Shown: in pieces, positions 16,788-27,457 of the stretch
Layout of the letters: each line of letters begins with the position of its first letter
Numbering within the stretch: position 1 is the first letter of the stretch
Assembly (NCBI GenBank): GCA_903851385.1
Contig: CAINOC010000003.1
Location: forward strand, 1-34,924
Source: an uncultured Chlorobiaceae bacterium
GTDB lineage: Bacteria > Bacteroidota > Chlorobiia > Chlorobiales > Chlorobiaceae
Direction: 5' to 3'
Length of the DNA: 34,924 bases
The notes under the pieces: generated by a model
The model's input: only the letters and a program-made list of their open reading frames with translations
Told to the model about the DNA's origin: nothing
Database searches by the model: none
Program-made: the position numbers and the translations under genes

Positions 16788-17840
16788 TCAGCCTTGATCC
16801 AGCTCCGGCTCTTCATGAGTGAGACAGTGAATAGCCCCAAGTCCCCAGACAAGATCGGAACAATCAATACCAACAACGTTTCTGCCGGGAAAACATTCCT
16901 GAAGTATTGCTATGGCTGCCTGGTCCTGAGAACAACGGTAGAGAGGCACAAGAACAACAGTATTGGAGATATAGAAATTTGCGTAACTGGCGGGCAGGCG
17001 ATCACCATGGAAATATACCGGAGAAGGCATTGGAAGTTTCAACACCTTCAATTGATTCCCGCTTAGATCAGTATAACTCTGAAGCCTCTTGTAATTCTCC
17101 TGCAACGCCGCATAGTTCTCGTCAGAAGGATTTTCTTCAACAGCGATAACAATGGTCGTTTCATTGACAAATCGAGCCATATCGTCCACATGACCGTCAG
17201 TATCGTCACCAGCAATGCCATCGCCAAGCCAGAGAACTTTTTCGATACCAAGATAACGCCCAAGTTCACGCTCGATATCTTCCCTTTTCAGAGAAGGATT
17301 GCGGTTAGGATTGAGAAGACAGGCCTCACTCGTCAGGAGAAGTCCTTTTCCATTCACATCAATAGAACCTCCTTCAAGAACCATACCGGGAAAAACAATA
17401 TCCAGCTGCAACAGCGATGCAATTCTTTCAGGAACAGCTTGATCTTCATCGAAAGGCTTATACTTTTCACCCCATGCATTGTAATCCCAATTGACTATAA
17501 TTTTCTCAACACCGCCAGCTGTGCGGCGGAAGACAAAATTCGGGCCATGATCCCTGCACCAGGCATCATTGGTAGGAATCCGGTGAAGAAAAATACGCTC
17601 CATCCGGATCTGCTGATGGCGGGAATTGCGAAGCAATGCAAATACCTCACGCTCCATAGCCTCATCAAGAACATTGATATGCACCTCCTCGGATGAACTC
17701 AGCCAAGATATAATTTCAACAAACACTGCAGGAATCGGGTCAAACTTACCCGGCCAGGTTTCAAGCCTGTGAGGCCAGGAAAGCCAGGTTGCCTTATGCA
17801 ATGCCCACTCAGAAGGCATGAAATAACTAGACTCTGTCAT
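16788..17840 (-). CDS. aguA: Agmatine deiminase
   Basis: The enzyme hydrolyses agmatine to N-carbamoylputrescine and ammonia, the first step of arginine-decarboxylase-dependent putrescine synthesis. The 350-residue product has the pentein fold signature of bacterial AguA and related peptidylarginine-deiminase proteins: NDAWCRDHGP (91-100), DTDGHVDDMARF with His217, and the nucleophile Cys339 in GAIHCLTHEEP. The partner enzyme aguB lies two genes upstream in the same minus-strand run, which supports agmatine as substrate. Its start overlaps the end of the M48 protease gene by 14 bp, implying co-translation. Confidence 0.95.
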   Translation of the reverse strand: MTESSYFMPSEWALHKATWLSWPHRLETWPGKFDPIPAVFVEIISWLSSSEEVHINVLDEAMEREVFALLRNSRHQQIRMERIFLHRIPTNDAWCRDHGPNFVFRRTAGGVEKIIVNWDYNAWGEKYKPFDEDQAVPERIASLLQLDIVFPGMVLEGGSIDVNGKGLLLTSEACLLNPNRNPSLKREDIERELGRYLGIEKVLWLGDGIAGDDTDGHVDDMARFVNETTIVIAVEENPSDENYAALQENYKRLQSYTDLSGNQLKVLKLPMPSPVYFHGDRLPASYANFYISNTVVLVPLYRCSQDQAAIAILQECFPGRNVVGIDCSDLVWGLGAIHCLTHEEPELDQG

Positions 17841-19089
17841 AGTTCAGGGATTTTGCAGAAATTTCTCTTATGCGCATAATTCGCTGCATCACCGGAGGAT
17901 GTGAATAATTGAGAAAAACATACAATGGATGAGGTGTCAAATTCGACAGGTTATTGCGTGACAACTTTTTCAGCGCCTCGGCAAGGGCCGCTCCCCGATC
18001 AAACGTTGTTACAGCAAAATAATCCGCCTCGTACTCATGCTTTCGTGAAAGAGCCTGTATAGCAATAGAAAGGATCCACTCCACAGGGCTATAGAGGAGC
18101 GAAAAAAAGATCAAGCTCCCATAGACTGAGATATCCTGCATGAAAAACGCATCAAACAACGCACGGTTATTCATGAACAGGGAGAGCAGAAAAAAAAGCA
18201 CACCAAGATTTCCAAGACTGAGAATCATGTTGACAATAATATGCTTCTTTTTGAAATGACCTATTTCATGGGCAAGGACGGCAACAAGCTCATGGACGGG
18301 ATGAGCTGTAATAAGCGTATCGAAAAGAGCAATCCTCTTGTGTTTACCAAACCCGGTAAAAAAAGCGTTTGCTCTCGCTGAACGTTTTGATCCATCAAGA
18401 ACATAAATTCCCGTAAGAGGGAAGTGCACCTTAGCGGCATAGTGCATAATGGCGCTCTTCAGTTCGCCCTCTTCAAGCGGAACAAACTTGTTGAACAGGG
18501 GCATAATCCATGTTGGAGCAACATACTGAAGCACCAGAGAGAAGAGAGTAATTCCACCCCAAGCCCAAACCCAAGCCATCGGCCCGGTCTCTTCAAAAAA
18601 CCAGAGAACTGCTCCAAGGAGAGGAGTTCCTATAAGAAGAGTAAGTAAGAACGTTTTCAGGATATCAGCACCAAAAACTTTTGGAGTGGTTTTATTAAAC
18701 CCGAATTTCTCTTCGATGATAAAGGTTTTATAGACGCTGAAAGGAAGATCGATCATGGATTGCATCAGCAGCAAAACACCTATATAGAGCACCCCGGCAG
18801 CAATCGGATGAAATCCGTACCCCCTTAAAAACTGGTCCAGCAGATTAAATCCACCAAGAAACCAGAACAGAAGAAGCACAGAAAGATCTACAGCAGCCGC
18901 AAACAATGAAAAAACGGTGGAAACACGCAGATAGTCCCGTGATTTACTGTAAGCATCCTCATCATACACTCCCGTGAACTCACCAGGAAGCGGGGCTTCA
19001 GCCGCCTTGAGATTCAGCAGTTCCGAAACCAGTTTGACAAGAAAAGTAATGACCAGCGTAAAAAAAACAACGGCTCCAAAAATGTTCAT
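17827..19089 (-). CDS. M48-family membrane metalloprotease (Ste24-like)
   Basis: A membrane zinc protease with an N-terminal M48_N domain. I use the ATG at 19089 (420 residues); an upstream TTG at 19116 would add nine. Several transmembrane helices lie in the first ~210 residues. The zinc motif is HEIGH (in VLAHEIGHFKKKH), followed by more helices, with the third ligand Glu in HEYEADYFA. This is the CAAX-protease/Ste24 layout; bacterial members are thought to act in membrane protein quality control, and their substrates are rarely known. It is inserted between aguB and aguA and overlaps aguA by 14 bp, which is unexpected for a polyamine operon. Confidence 0.93.
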   Translation of the reverse strand: MNIFGAVVFFTLVITFLVKLVSELLNLKAAEAPLPGEFTGVYDEDAYSKSRDYLRVSTVFSLFAAAVDLSVLLLFWFLGGFNLLDQFLRGYGFHPIAAGVLYIGVLLLMQSMIDLPFSVYKTFIIEEKFGFNKTTPKVFGADILKTFLLTLLIGTPLLGAVLWFFEETGPMAWVWAWGGITLFSLVLQYVAPTWIMPLFNKFVPLEEGELKSAIMHYAAKVHFPLTGIYVLDGSKRSARANAFFTGFGKHKRIALFDTLITAHPVHELVAVLAHEIGHFKKKHIIVNMILSLGNLGVLFFLLSLFMNNRALFDAFFMQDISVYGSLIFFSLLYSPVEWILSIAIQALSRKHEYEADYFAVTTFDRGAALAEALKKLSRNNLSNLTPHPLYVFLNYSHPPVMQRIMRIREISAKSLNYDRV

Positions 19090-19150
19090 AACAACTAGGG
19101 AAAATTTACAAAACAAGAACGGCCAACAATTCAGGGCCGCTCATAACTCT

Positions 19151-20026
19151 TTATTCGTCAAGAAACCTCTTCTGCAAATCTCCATATGTCTCAATACGCC
19201 GATCACGCAAAAAAGGCCAGTGCGACCTGTAATATTCTATGCGGCTTCTGTCACACTGTGCAAGCAGAATGGTTTCATCGTGAAAGGAGGCTTCAGTCAT
19301 GAGTTGACCAAACGGATCACAAACAAAACTGTTTCCCCAGAATTCAAGTTCCCCTTCTGTTCCAACCCTGTTGGCTGCAGCAACAAAGACCCCATTTGCC
19401 AGAGCATGGCTCATCTGTATAGTTTTCCATGCCTCCTGCTGAGCTCGGCGCACCTCTGAAGAGAGTTCTGTGGCTGCCCAACCGATTGCTGTAGGATAAA
19501 ACAGAATTTCTGCACCTTTAAGCGCAGTCAACCTTGCTGCCTCAGGGAACCACTGATCCCAGCAAATCAAAACGCCAATCGTGGCATAGCGTGTTTTAAA
19601 CACTTTATAGCCAAGGTCGCCCGGTGTAAAATAAAATTTTTCGTAAAATCCGGGATCATCCGGAATATGCATTTTACGGTACTTACCAAGAATGGCACCA
19701 TCCGCATCAATGACAGCTGCAGTATTGTGATATAACCCCCTTGCCCTTGCTTCAAAAACCGGGGCTACAAGCACCACCTCCAGCTCACGCGCAAGCTGCT
19801 GCATCACTTGAATTGATGGACCAGGAACGGTTTCAGCATAGTCAAACGCCTTATAATCCTCTTTCTGACAAAAATAGAGCGTCGTAAAGAGCTCCTGCAA
19901 GCAGATAATCCGCGCACCTTGAGAAGCCGCTTCCCTTATTTTTTCACAGGCTTTAAGAAGATTTTCTGCCGGATCACGCTCGGCGGAAGTTTGAACGAGC
20001 GCAATAGTAACAGTATCGGCATGCAT
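19151..20026 (-). CDS. aguB: N-carbamoylputrescine amidohydrolase
   Basis: A nitrilase-superfamily enzyme that converts N-carbamoylputrescine to putrescine, CO2 and ammonia, completing the agmatine route. It has 291 residues with the catalytic triad Glu45 (LQELF), Lys118 (YRKMHIPDDPGFYEKFYF) and Cys155 (ICWDQWFPE). The long motif around Lys118 and the WDQWFPEAAR segment are characteristic of AguB among carbon-nitrogen hydrolases. It starts 12 bp after the menA stop and is followed 61 bp later by the M48 protease and then aguA. Confidence 0.95.
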   Translation of the reverse strand: MHADTVTIALVQTSAERDPAENLLKACEKIREAASQGARIICLQELFTTLYFCQKEDYKAFDYAETVPGPSIQVMQQLARELEVVLVAPVFEARARGLYHNTAAVIDADGAILGKYRKMHIPDDPGFYEKFYFTPGDLGYKVFKTRYATIGVLICWDQWFPEAARLTALKGAEILFYPTAIGWAATELSSEVRRAQQEAWKTIQMSHALANGVFVAAANRVGTEGELEFWGNSFVCDPFGQLMTEASFHDETILLAQCDRSRIEYYRSHWPFLRDRRIETYGDLQKRFLDE

Positions 20027-20038
20027 AGAAGAACGAGA

Positions 20039-22010
<1,972 letters not shown>

Positions 22011-22361
22011 TTACTGGATACTACCCTGTCCTTGAGCTTTTTCAGACCCCGAATTTTTCAGATAAATCATTCCTTCAGGATCAACCATACCATAAAGGAT
22101 CGTCATCAAATGCCCTGCGGCATCAAGCTCGTGAATTTCCACATGTATTGCATCCCGTTTCCTGACCTGGTTTCCTTCGTTATCCTTGAAATAAAAAAGT
22201 GCTTTGACACCTCCATGGGGAGTGGTTCCCTCAAACTGGTAGTTACCATCCTCAAGTTCGTCAAGAGCGCAGCCTGCAGAAGAGGAGTCTATAGGACAGG
22301 ATGCACATTGGGAATAAAAGCCTTCGGCTGAGTCAGCGAATTCACAAATGGGAAATTTCAT
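22011..22361 (-). CDS. Small Cys-containing protein of unknown function
   Basis: I do not recognise this 116-residue protein. Cys6, Cys19, Cys22 and Cys31 lie in the first 31 residues as C-X12-C-X2-C-X8-C, enough to hold a zinc ion or an iron-sulfur cluster. The rest looks like a compact beta-rich domain (YQFEGTTPHGGVKALFYFKD, IHVEIHELDAAGHLMTILYG) with a polar C-terminal tail. There is no signal peptide or membrane helix. It is first in the run fnr-menA-aguB-M48-aguA and only 18 bp before fnr, so a link to ferredoxin or electron transfer is attractive but unproven. Confidence 0.75.
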   Translation of the reverse strand: MKFPICEFADSAEGFYSQCASCPIDSSSAGCALDELEDGNYQFEGTTPHGGVKALFYFKDNEGNQVRKRDAIHVEIHELDAAGHLMTILYGMVDPEGMIYLKNSGSEKAQGQGSIQ

Positions 22362-22493
22362 AATCTCTCTGTTATTTTCGTCAGGATACTGGTGCCTGCA
22401 AATATATACATTTAAAAAATATTGTTGTAGAGTTGGAAGTTTATTGATTTCTTATGTCTCGGATTTCAACAATAGAATTAAGCTCTATACGCA

Positions 22494-23249
22494 ATGTTAG
22501 CAAAGCGGATCATACCATGTCTTGATGTTCGTAACGGACGGGTAGTAAAAGGAATAAATTTCGAAGGATTACGAGATGCCGGTTCCATCCTTGAACAGGC
22601 ACGCTTTTATAACAATGAACTGGCTGACGAACTGGTTTTTCTTGATATTTCTGCATCACTTGAATCCCGAAAAACAACACTGGAAGAGGTGCTGAAAGTT
22701 TCCGGAGAAATTTTCATTCCACTCACTGTCGGCGGCGGAATAAACTCAGTTGAACGCGCCAAAGAGGTTTTTCTGCATGGTGCCGACAAAGTTTCTGTCA
22801 ATACTGCTGCTGTCAACGATCCGGCACTCATCACCCGCATTGCAGAAAAATACGGTTCACAAGCCGTTGTGGTTGCCATAGACATCAAAAAAATTGGTAA
22901 CGATTACCTCGTTCATACCCACTCGGGGAAAACACCGACCCGATATGAAGCATTGGAATGGGCGCATATTGTTCAGGAGCTCGGTGCAGGGGAAATCCTC
23001 CTGACCAGCATGGACAGGGATGGCACCAAAGAGGGTTACGACAACGACATTCTCAGCAGGGTATCAACGTCTGTTCATATTCCAGTCATCGCATCCGGTG
23101 GAGCCGGCAATCTGGAACACCTCTATGATGGCTTTACCAAAGGCCATGCAGACGCAGCTCTTGCTGCATCCATATTCCACTTCCGGCAACACTCCATCCG
23201 TGAAGCAAAAGAATTCCTGAGGGAAAGGGGCATTGCTGTCAGACTTTAA
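22494..23249 (+). CDS. hisF: Imidazole glycerol phosphate synthase subunit HisF
   Basis: HisF is the cyclase half of IGP synthase. With HisH it turns PRFAR and ammonia into IGP and AICAR in histidine synthesis. The 251-residue TIM barrel has both catalytic aspartates: the one in IIPCLDVRNGRVVKG (Asp11) and the one in VVAIDIKK (about 130). The phosphate loops LTVGGGI and IASGGAG are also present. No other his gene is close. It converges on the PPK2-type gene with only 19 bp between the stops and no obvious terminator. Confidence 0.98.
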   Translation: MLAKRIIPCLDVRNGRVVKGINFEGLRDAGSILEQARFYNNELADELVFLDISASLESRKTTLEEVLKVSGEIFIPLTVGGGINSVERAKEVFLHGADKVSVNTAAVNDPALITRIAEKYGSQAVVVAIDIKKIGNDYLVHTHSGKTPTRYEALEWAHIVQELGAGEILLTSMDRDGTKEGYDNDILSRVSTSVHIPVIASGGAGNLEHLYDGFTKGHADAALAASIFHFRQHSIREAKEFLRERGIAVRL

Positions 23250-23268
23250 ACAAGTCGCATTAACGTAA

Positions 23269-24147
23269 TCAACGAGACTCTTCCTCAAGCCTTTTGCGGA
23301 AACCCTGCAACTCCTTGCGACGTTCAGCAGTAGTTTCAGGATAGGATAACTTCATATCCGTCAACGTCTTAACAATAAGGCTGGAAACAATAAGTCTGGC
23401 ATTTTGTTTATCATCAGCCGGCACAATGTACCATGGTGCATTTTTGGTGCTTGTTGCACCAAGACACTCCTCATAGGCGTGCATATACTGCTTCCAGTAT
23501 CCCCTCTCCTCAACATCAGCGGTACTGAATTTCCAATTCTTTGCAGGTGCATCTATTCTATCCAGAAACCGTTTCCGCTGCTCCTCTTTTGAAAGGTGAA
23601 GAAAAAATTTCACAATCCTTGTCCCGTTCCGATAGAGATGCTGTTCCATATCAACAATCGAATCGAAACGCTGCTGCCAAACCTTCTCTCCATTAATCAG
23701 CTCATCCGGTATGCCCTGCCCGGCAAGTATTTCAGGATGTACTCTAACAATAAGCACCTCTTCATAATAGGAGCGGTTAAATATCCCGATATGGCCTTGC
23801 TCCGGCAGACAACGGTAACTCCTCCACAGAAAATCGTGATCAAGTTCCTCGGCGGAAGGATGCTTGAAACTGAAAACCTGACACCCCTGGGGGTTAACGC
23901 CGGACATCACATGCTTGATGACCCCGTCTTTTCCAGCAGCATCCATAGCCTGAAAAATCAGCAGCACGGCATACCGGTTATCTGCATACTGAACCTGCTG
24001 CAGCTTGCTCAACTGCTCGACATGAGTGGCAAGCAACTCTTTATACTCTTTTTTGGAACTGTAGACCGGGTCGACAAGCGTAGGACGTTTACCAAGATTT
24101 ACATGTTCGCATGCACGAACCCGCAGAGTATCAAGGTCAAACCGCAT
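23269..24147 (-). CDS. Polyphosphate kinase 2 family protein
   Basis: PPK2 enzymes move phosphate between polyphosphate and nucleotides. I choose the ATG at 24147 (292 residues) over a TTG at 24189. Visible motifs are the Walker A-like AMDAAGKDG (67-75), the lid segment [17 protein letters not shown], and Walker B-like [19 protein letters not shown]. The length and the single PPK2 domain fit the class I-III enzymes that phosphorylate ADP or AMP; I cannot tell which. Its upstream region is shared with the two-component operon and contains the TTTTAAG boxes, so joint control is possible. Confidence 0.92.
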   Translation of the reverse strand: MRFDLDTLRVRACEHVNLGKRPTLVDPVYSSKKEYKELLATHVEQLSKLQQVQYADNRYAVLLIFQAMDAAGKDGVIKHVMSGVNPQGCQVFSFKHPSAEELDHDFLWRSYRCLPEQGHIGIFNRSYYEEVLIVRVHPEILAGQGIPDELINGEKVWQQRFDSIVDMEQHLYRNGTRIVKFFLHLSKEEQRKRFLDRIDAPAKNWKFSTADVEERGYWKQYMHAYEECLGATSTKNAPWYIVPADDKQNARLIVSSLIVKTLTDMKLSYPETTAERRKELQGFRKRLEEESR

Positions 24148-24218
24148 AGCAATGAGATTGAAAATTTTACACTGAAACCCGCTTTTCAAATAGGCATGGA
24201 TCAGTAAAAATGAAGATC

Positions 24219-24280
24219 TTTTAAGCCAATTTTAAGTTTCGGCTTACTCTTTTTTAAGAATCATGAAGCTACCTTATGAT
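24219..24280 (+). promoter_or_regulatory. Phased TTTTAAG boxes and candidate promoter of the two-component operon
   Basis: TTTTAAG occurs at 24219-24225, 24230-24236 and 24252-24258. The first two starts are 11 bp apart and the third is 22 bp further, so all lie on one helix face. On the minus strand the first pair reads CTTAAA-N5-CTTAAA, the layout of PmrA/QseB-type operators. The last box overlaps a possible -35 position, 16 bp before TATGAT (24275-24280). Transcription from there would give a leader of about 125 nt before the response regulator gene. Confidence 0.55.
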
Positions 24281-24411
24281 CCGAGGAGCCTCACTTACAT
24301 CAACGGTAAATATTACTTAAATTTACTGAGACTATGAAGACGGCACTCGTGAAAACCAGAGGTTCTTCAGCCAAAGAGAGCGATAATGATTAACAGTTAA
24401 AACCTGTGCAT

Positions 24412-25080
24412 ATGAGACTTCTTATTATTGAAGATGAACCTGGAATAGCTGGTTTTCTCAAAGATGGACTTGAGGAGGAATACTTTGCCGTTGATATTGC
24501 TTACGATGGCAAAAATGGACTTGATCTTGCCATGACCAACGAGTATGACCTGATCATCATTGACTGGATGATTCCTGTCATAAGCGGCATAGAAGTATGT
24601 CGACAAATACGCAAGTCGGGAAGTCTGGTGCCGATAATGTTTCTAACCGCAAAAGACACCCTGGAAGATGTGCTGTTCGGCCTTGAAGCAGGGGCTAATG
24701 ATTACATAAAAAAACCATTTGCCTTCGAAGAACTGCTTGCACGAATCAGGGTACAGCTCAGAAGTAAACATCAGGGCGACGACTCGCTACGTGCCGGTCA
24801 CCTGAACATCAATCCGGGAACCCATCAGGTATTCTACGATTCCAGTGAAATCACTCTCACTCCCAAGGAGTTTGCCCTGCTTGAATACCTTGTACGCAAT
24901 AAAGAGAAGGTGTGTACCAGGAGCCGCATCATCGAACACGTCTGGGACATCCATTTTGATTCTGATACCTCCGTGATTGATGTCTATATCACCTTTTTGC
25001 GCAGAAAACTTGAAAATGCAGGATGCGGCAACCTGATTCAAACCATTCGGGGTGTAGGCTATATCATTCGCGAATCCTGA
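24412..25080 (+). CDS. OmpR/PhoB-family response regulator
   Basis: A 222-residue regulator from the ATG at 24412 (a GTG two codons earlier is less likely). The receiver domain (~1-115) has the acidic pair in IIEDE, the phosphoacceptor Asp51 (IIIDWMIP), the Thr in FLTAKD and Lys101 (YIKKPF). The winged-helix DNA-binding domain (~128-220) includes LTPKEFALLEYLVRNKEKV and the end IQTIRGVGYIIRES. The histidine kinase gene starts 10 bp after its stop. The phased TTTTAAG boxes upstream suggest autoregulation. The signal is unknown; the CusR/QseB subgroup is a reasonable comparison. Confidence 0.95.
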   Translation: MRLLIIEDEPGIAGFLKDGLEEEYFAVDIAYDGKNGLDLAMTNEYDLIIIDWMIPVISGIEVCRQIRKSGSLVPIMFLTAKDTLEDVLFGLEAGANDYIKKPFAFEELLARIRVQLRSKHQGDDSLRAGHLNINPGTHQVFYDSSEITLTPKEFALLEYLVRNKEKVCTRSRIIEHVWDIHFDSDTSVIDVYITFLRRKLENAGCGNLIQTIRGVGYIIRES

Positions 25081-25090
25081 AGCAAAACTG

Positions 25091-26569
25091 ATGAATAGAG
25101 AAGCAAAGCATGCGCTCAAGAATACCTCCATCCTCTTCAAAAAATGGACGGTCATGAGTTTGCGTAACCGTATAGCTTTATACTATACCATTGCGACAGC
25201 CTTTCTCATCGCCCTTGTCTTTGCAATACTCTACTTCATGGTTGAAAGCATCGTTTATAAGCAATTCGATGAAGAAGTCAATAATGAGGTTGCTGAAGTT
25301 TTTGCAGATGCACACGTAACAAGTCACGATTTCACAAGTTTCTCACGGTTTAAAAATTTTATTGATGATAAAGAGATCAATTTCAGTGAGGTCAAACATG
25401 ATCAGAAAGAAGCCGCAAAAGTAGACACTGAATTTATTCAACTGGTCAACCAAGAAGGAGAGGTCATCAATAAATCAAATAATCTTGCCCGCAACGTCCT
25501 GATATTCAAGCCCGGCGAGACAAAAACGATCTACTTCAACAGCACTATCAACAACTCAACGATTCGGCAGGGACAGCTTCCACTTTTCAATAGTGACGGC
25601 ATCATCAAAGGATATCTCATTGTTGCTGTTCCCATGAAAAAAGCAATTATTGTCCTTCACGACCTGGAAAACGTTTTTCTGTTTTCATTTCCCGCCATTA
25701 TTCTTACGCTCTTTGTTCTTACCCGGTTGATTGCCGGCAAAAGTATACGCCCCATCGAAAAGGTTATTGCAACTGCTGAAAAAATGACCCAGACAAACCT
25801 GAGTCAACGTATTGGGCTGCCCTATCATCATGATGAATTGTATCGTTTGGCGTCGACCATAAACGCCTTGCTTGACCGGATGCAGGATGCATTCCAGCGT
25901 GAAAAACAGTTTACAGCCGATGCATCACACGAACTGAAAACACCTCTTGCTGTGGTTAAAGGCACTTTGGAAGTTCTAGTCAGAAAACCGCGAGAAAAAG
26001 AACACTACGAAACCAAAATTCAATTCTGCCTGATAGAATTAAACCGCATGGCTCAACTGATCGACCAGCTTCTTATGCTTGCCCGGTATGAAAGCAGCAA
26101 AATTAAACAACATAGAGAGAAGGTCTCGCTCCACCTTGCCATTGAGAGTGTAATAGGACGATTGCACCCAATAGCGCTTGAAAAAGAAATCAACGTAGAG
26201 GTGAGAAGCAATGAAAAGTCGCCGGTCATTGCAGACCCTGCAATGCTTGAAGTTATCCTTGAAAATATTCTTTCAAATGCAATCAAATATTCTCCTGCAG
26301 GATCAGGCATAACCATAACGGTAGAGCAAAAAGAGAAAAACATCATGTGCAATATTACCGATCAGGGAATAGGGATTCCTGAAGAAAAACTGCATGCTGT
26401 TTTTGAGCGGTTCTACCGCGTTGATGAGTCGAGAAACTCAGACACAGGAGGGTTCGGACTAGGATTGTCCATAGTAAAAAGACTTGCCGATCTGCAAAAA
26501 ATCCAGGTATCGGTGATAAGTAAAAAAAACCTTGGCACTACCTTTTCCCTGATATTTCCCTCCACATAA
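25091..26569 (+). CDS. Membrane sensor histidine kinase
   Basis: A 492-residue sensor with TM1 (~30-52), a periplasmic loop of ~140 residues with no recognised fold, TM2 (~193-213), HAMP (~214-268), HisKA with His280 (ADASHELKTPLAVVKG) and the HATPase domain with N box ENILSNAIKYSP, G1 DQGIGIPEE and G2 GGFGLGLSIVK. The start at 25091 has only a weak ribosome-binding site; the ATG at 25154 (MSLRNRIALYY) is an alternative that keeps TM1. It is co-transcribed with the preceding regulator. The layout matches CusS/QseC-type sensors of metals or envelope state. Confidence 0.94.
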   Translation: MNREAKHALKNTSILFKKWTVMSLRNRIALYYTIATAFLIALVFAILYFMVESIVYKQFDEEVNNEVAEVFADAHVTSHDFTSFSRFKNFIDDKEINFSEVKHDQKEAAKVDTEFIQLVNQEGEVINKSNNLARNVLIFKPGETKTIYFNSTINNSTIRQGQLPLFNSDGIIKGYLIVAVPMKKAIIVLHDLENVFLFSFPAIILTLFVLTRLIAGKSIRPIEKVIATAEKMTQTNLSQRIGLPYHHDELYRLASTINALLDRMQDAFQREKQFTADASHELKTPLAVVKGTLEVLVRKPREKEHYETKIQFCLIELNRMAQLIDQLLMLARYESSKIKQHREKVSLHLAIESVIGRLHPIALEKEINVEVRSNEKSPVIADPAMLEVILENILSNAIKYSPAGSGITITVEQKEKNIMCNITDQGIGIPEEKLHAVFERFYRVDESRNSDTGGFGLGLSIVKRLADLQKIQVSVISKKNLGTTFSLIFPST

Positions 26570-26618
26570 CCATAAAGCTACCCTTTAAGGGTCTGGTATA
26601 CGACAGCGCACATTCAGA

Positions 26619-27269
26619 TTACCGGCTAATGCCAAAAAAAGTTGCTGTCGGCATGGTTTCGGGAAGAATATAAATGTAGCCGTTTGCTGTATCAAATAAA
26701 GGACTGAGAACGTTACTGTAAAATTCCTTGGTCGTATTAACACACCCAAGGGTTACCCTGTGGTCTTTTATATTCTTTGACTGCATTCGACTTAGCCGTG
26801 ATGCTTCAGATTTACCCGAAGGAACAGCGTGTATTGCCAGTGCCGCCTCAAAGTCAATCCAGAGCACCTTTCCACCATCTAAATTAAGCCCGTGTCGCAA
26901 CAGAAACCTGCCGGCAGCGGTAGTACGATCTTTTAGCGGTATCTGGGAAAGCTTAAGGGTTCCTGTCCCAGGGGTTGTCAAGTCGCCAACTGCACTGCCG
27001 AGAAGAACCGATGTAAGAGCGAGTATTCGACCGTCTTTGTCAAATACAAAAAGTTTTGCCTGTTTTTTGTCAACGATTATAAACGGAATTCCATGATTGT
27101 CATTGCTCCTGACCACCCAGTCTGTAACAAGAAGCACATCATCCGATTTTTTCTCGGATCCCAAAAAAGTACTTTTTTCTTTCTCTTCCTTTTCAACTGA
27201 GGGTGAAAATATGGTCAGACTCAGCGCAATAAGAACAAGAGAAAAAAATCTATGTCGGGAAAACTTCAT
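26619..27269 (-). CDS. Exported L,D-transpeptidase-like protein
   Basis: A 216-residue protein with an N-terminal signal or anchor helix (MKFSRHRFFSLVLIALSLTI). The catalytic-domain hallmarks of the YkuD/L,D-transpeptidase group follow: a strand pair with IVDKKQAKLFVFD, the histidine in ALAIHAVP (His147) and the nucleophile in HRVTLGCVN (Cys176). Such enzymes cross-link peptidoglycan stems or attach proteins to it. The usual HG...SxGC(I/V)R is slightly altered here, with Asn after Cys-Val, as in other members of this subgroup. It converges on the histidine kinase gene. There is no LysM or SPOR domain. Confidence 0.75.
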   Translation of the reverse strand: MKFSRHRFFSLVLIALSLTIFSPSVEKEEKEKSTFLGSEKKSDDVLLVTDWVVRSNDNHGIPFIIVDKKQAKLFVFDKDGRILALTSVLLGSAVGDLTTPGTGTLKLSQIPLKDRTTAAGRFLLRHGLNLDGGKVLWIDFEAALAIHAVPSGKSEASRLSRMQSKNIKDHRVTLGCVNTTKEFYSNVLSPLFDTANGYIYILPETMPTATFFGISR

Positions 27270-27457
27270 ACGACTTTTTTAAGTGCTGAGTGAAATCAGT
27301 CGGCAGTGGGCAATTTGCTGTAAATGCTTTCGTGCCGACTGAGGACTGATTAGTGCTGAGTACTGCGTGCTGAGTGCTGAGTATAAAGATGGATCCCTCA
27401 AAGGAGTTCGGGATGAGAAAGTGTGAAGGGGAGCTTCGCCTGAAAGAGCAATGTGGT
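27270..27457. other. Repeat-bearing gap 3' of the Sel1 gene
   Basis: This 188-bp gap lies between the L,D-transpeptidase-like gene start and the Sel1 gene stop, both on the minus strand. It holds GGCAGT-like (27299-27312) and TGCTGAG-like (27354-27382) short repeats and the second copy of the hairpin element. The minus-strand frame at 27279-27635 is made of repeat sequence and Sel1 antisense frame and is not a gene. Confidence 0.7.
27392..27416. repeat. Dispersed hairpin repeat, copy 2
   Basis: GATCCCTCA, a 7-nt spacer, TCGGGATGA, in the same orientation as the copies at 111 and 31083. It lies 41 bp beyond the Sel1 gene stop and is preceded by three TGCTGAG heptamers. Confidence 0.8.

Noticed and set aside
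26580..26592. ACCCT/AGGGT hairpin between the histidine kinase and transpeptidase-like genes
   Set aside because: Only five base pairs with a 3-nt loop and no T-run; too weak to call a terminator.
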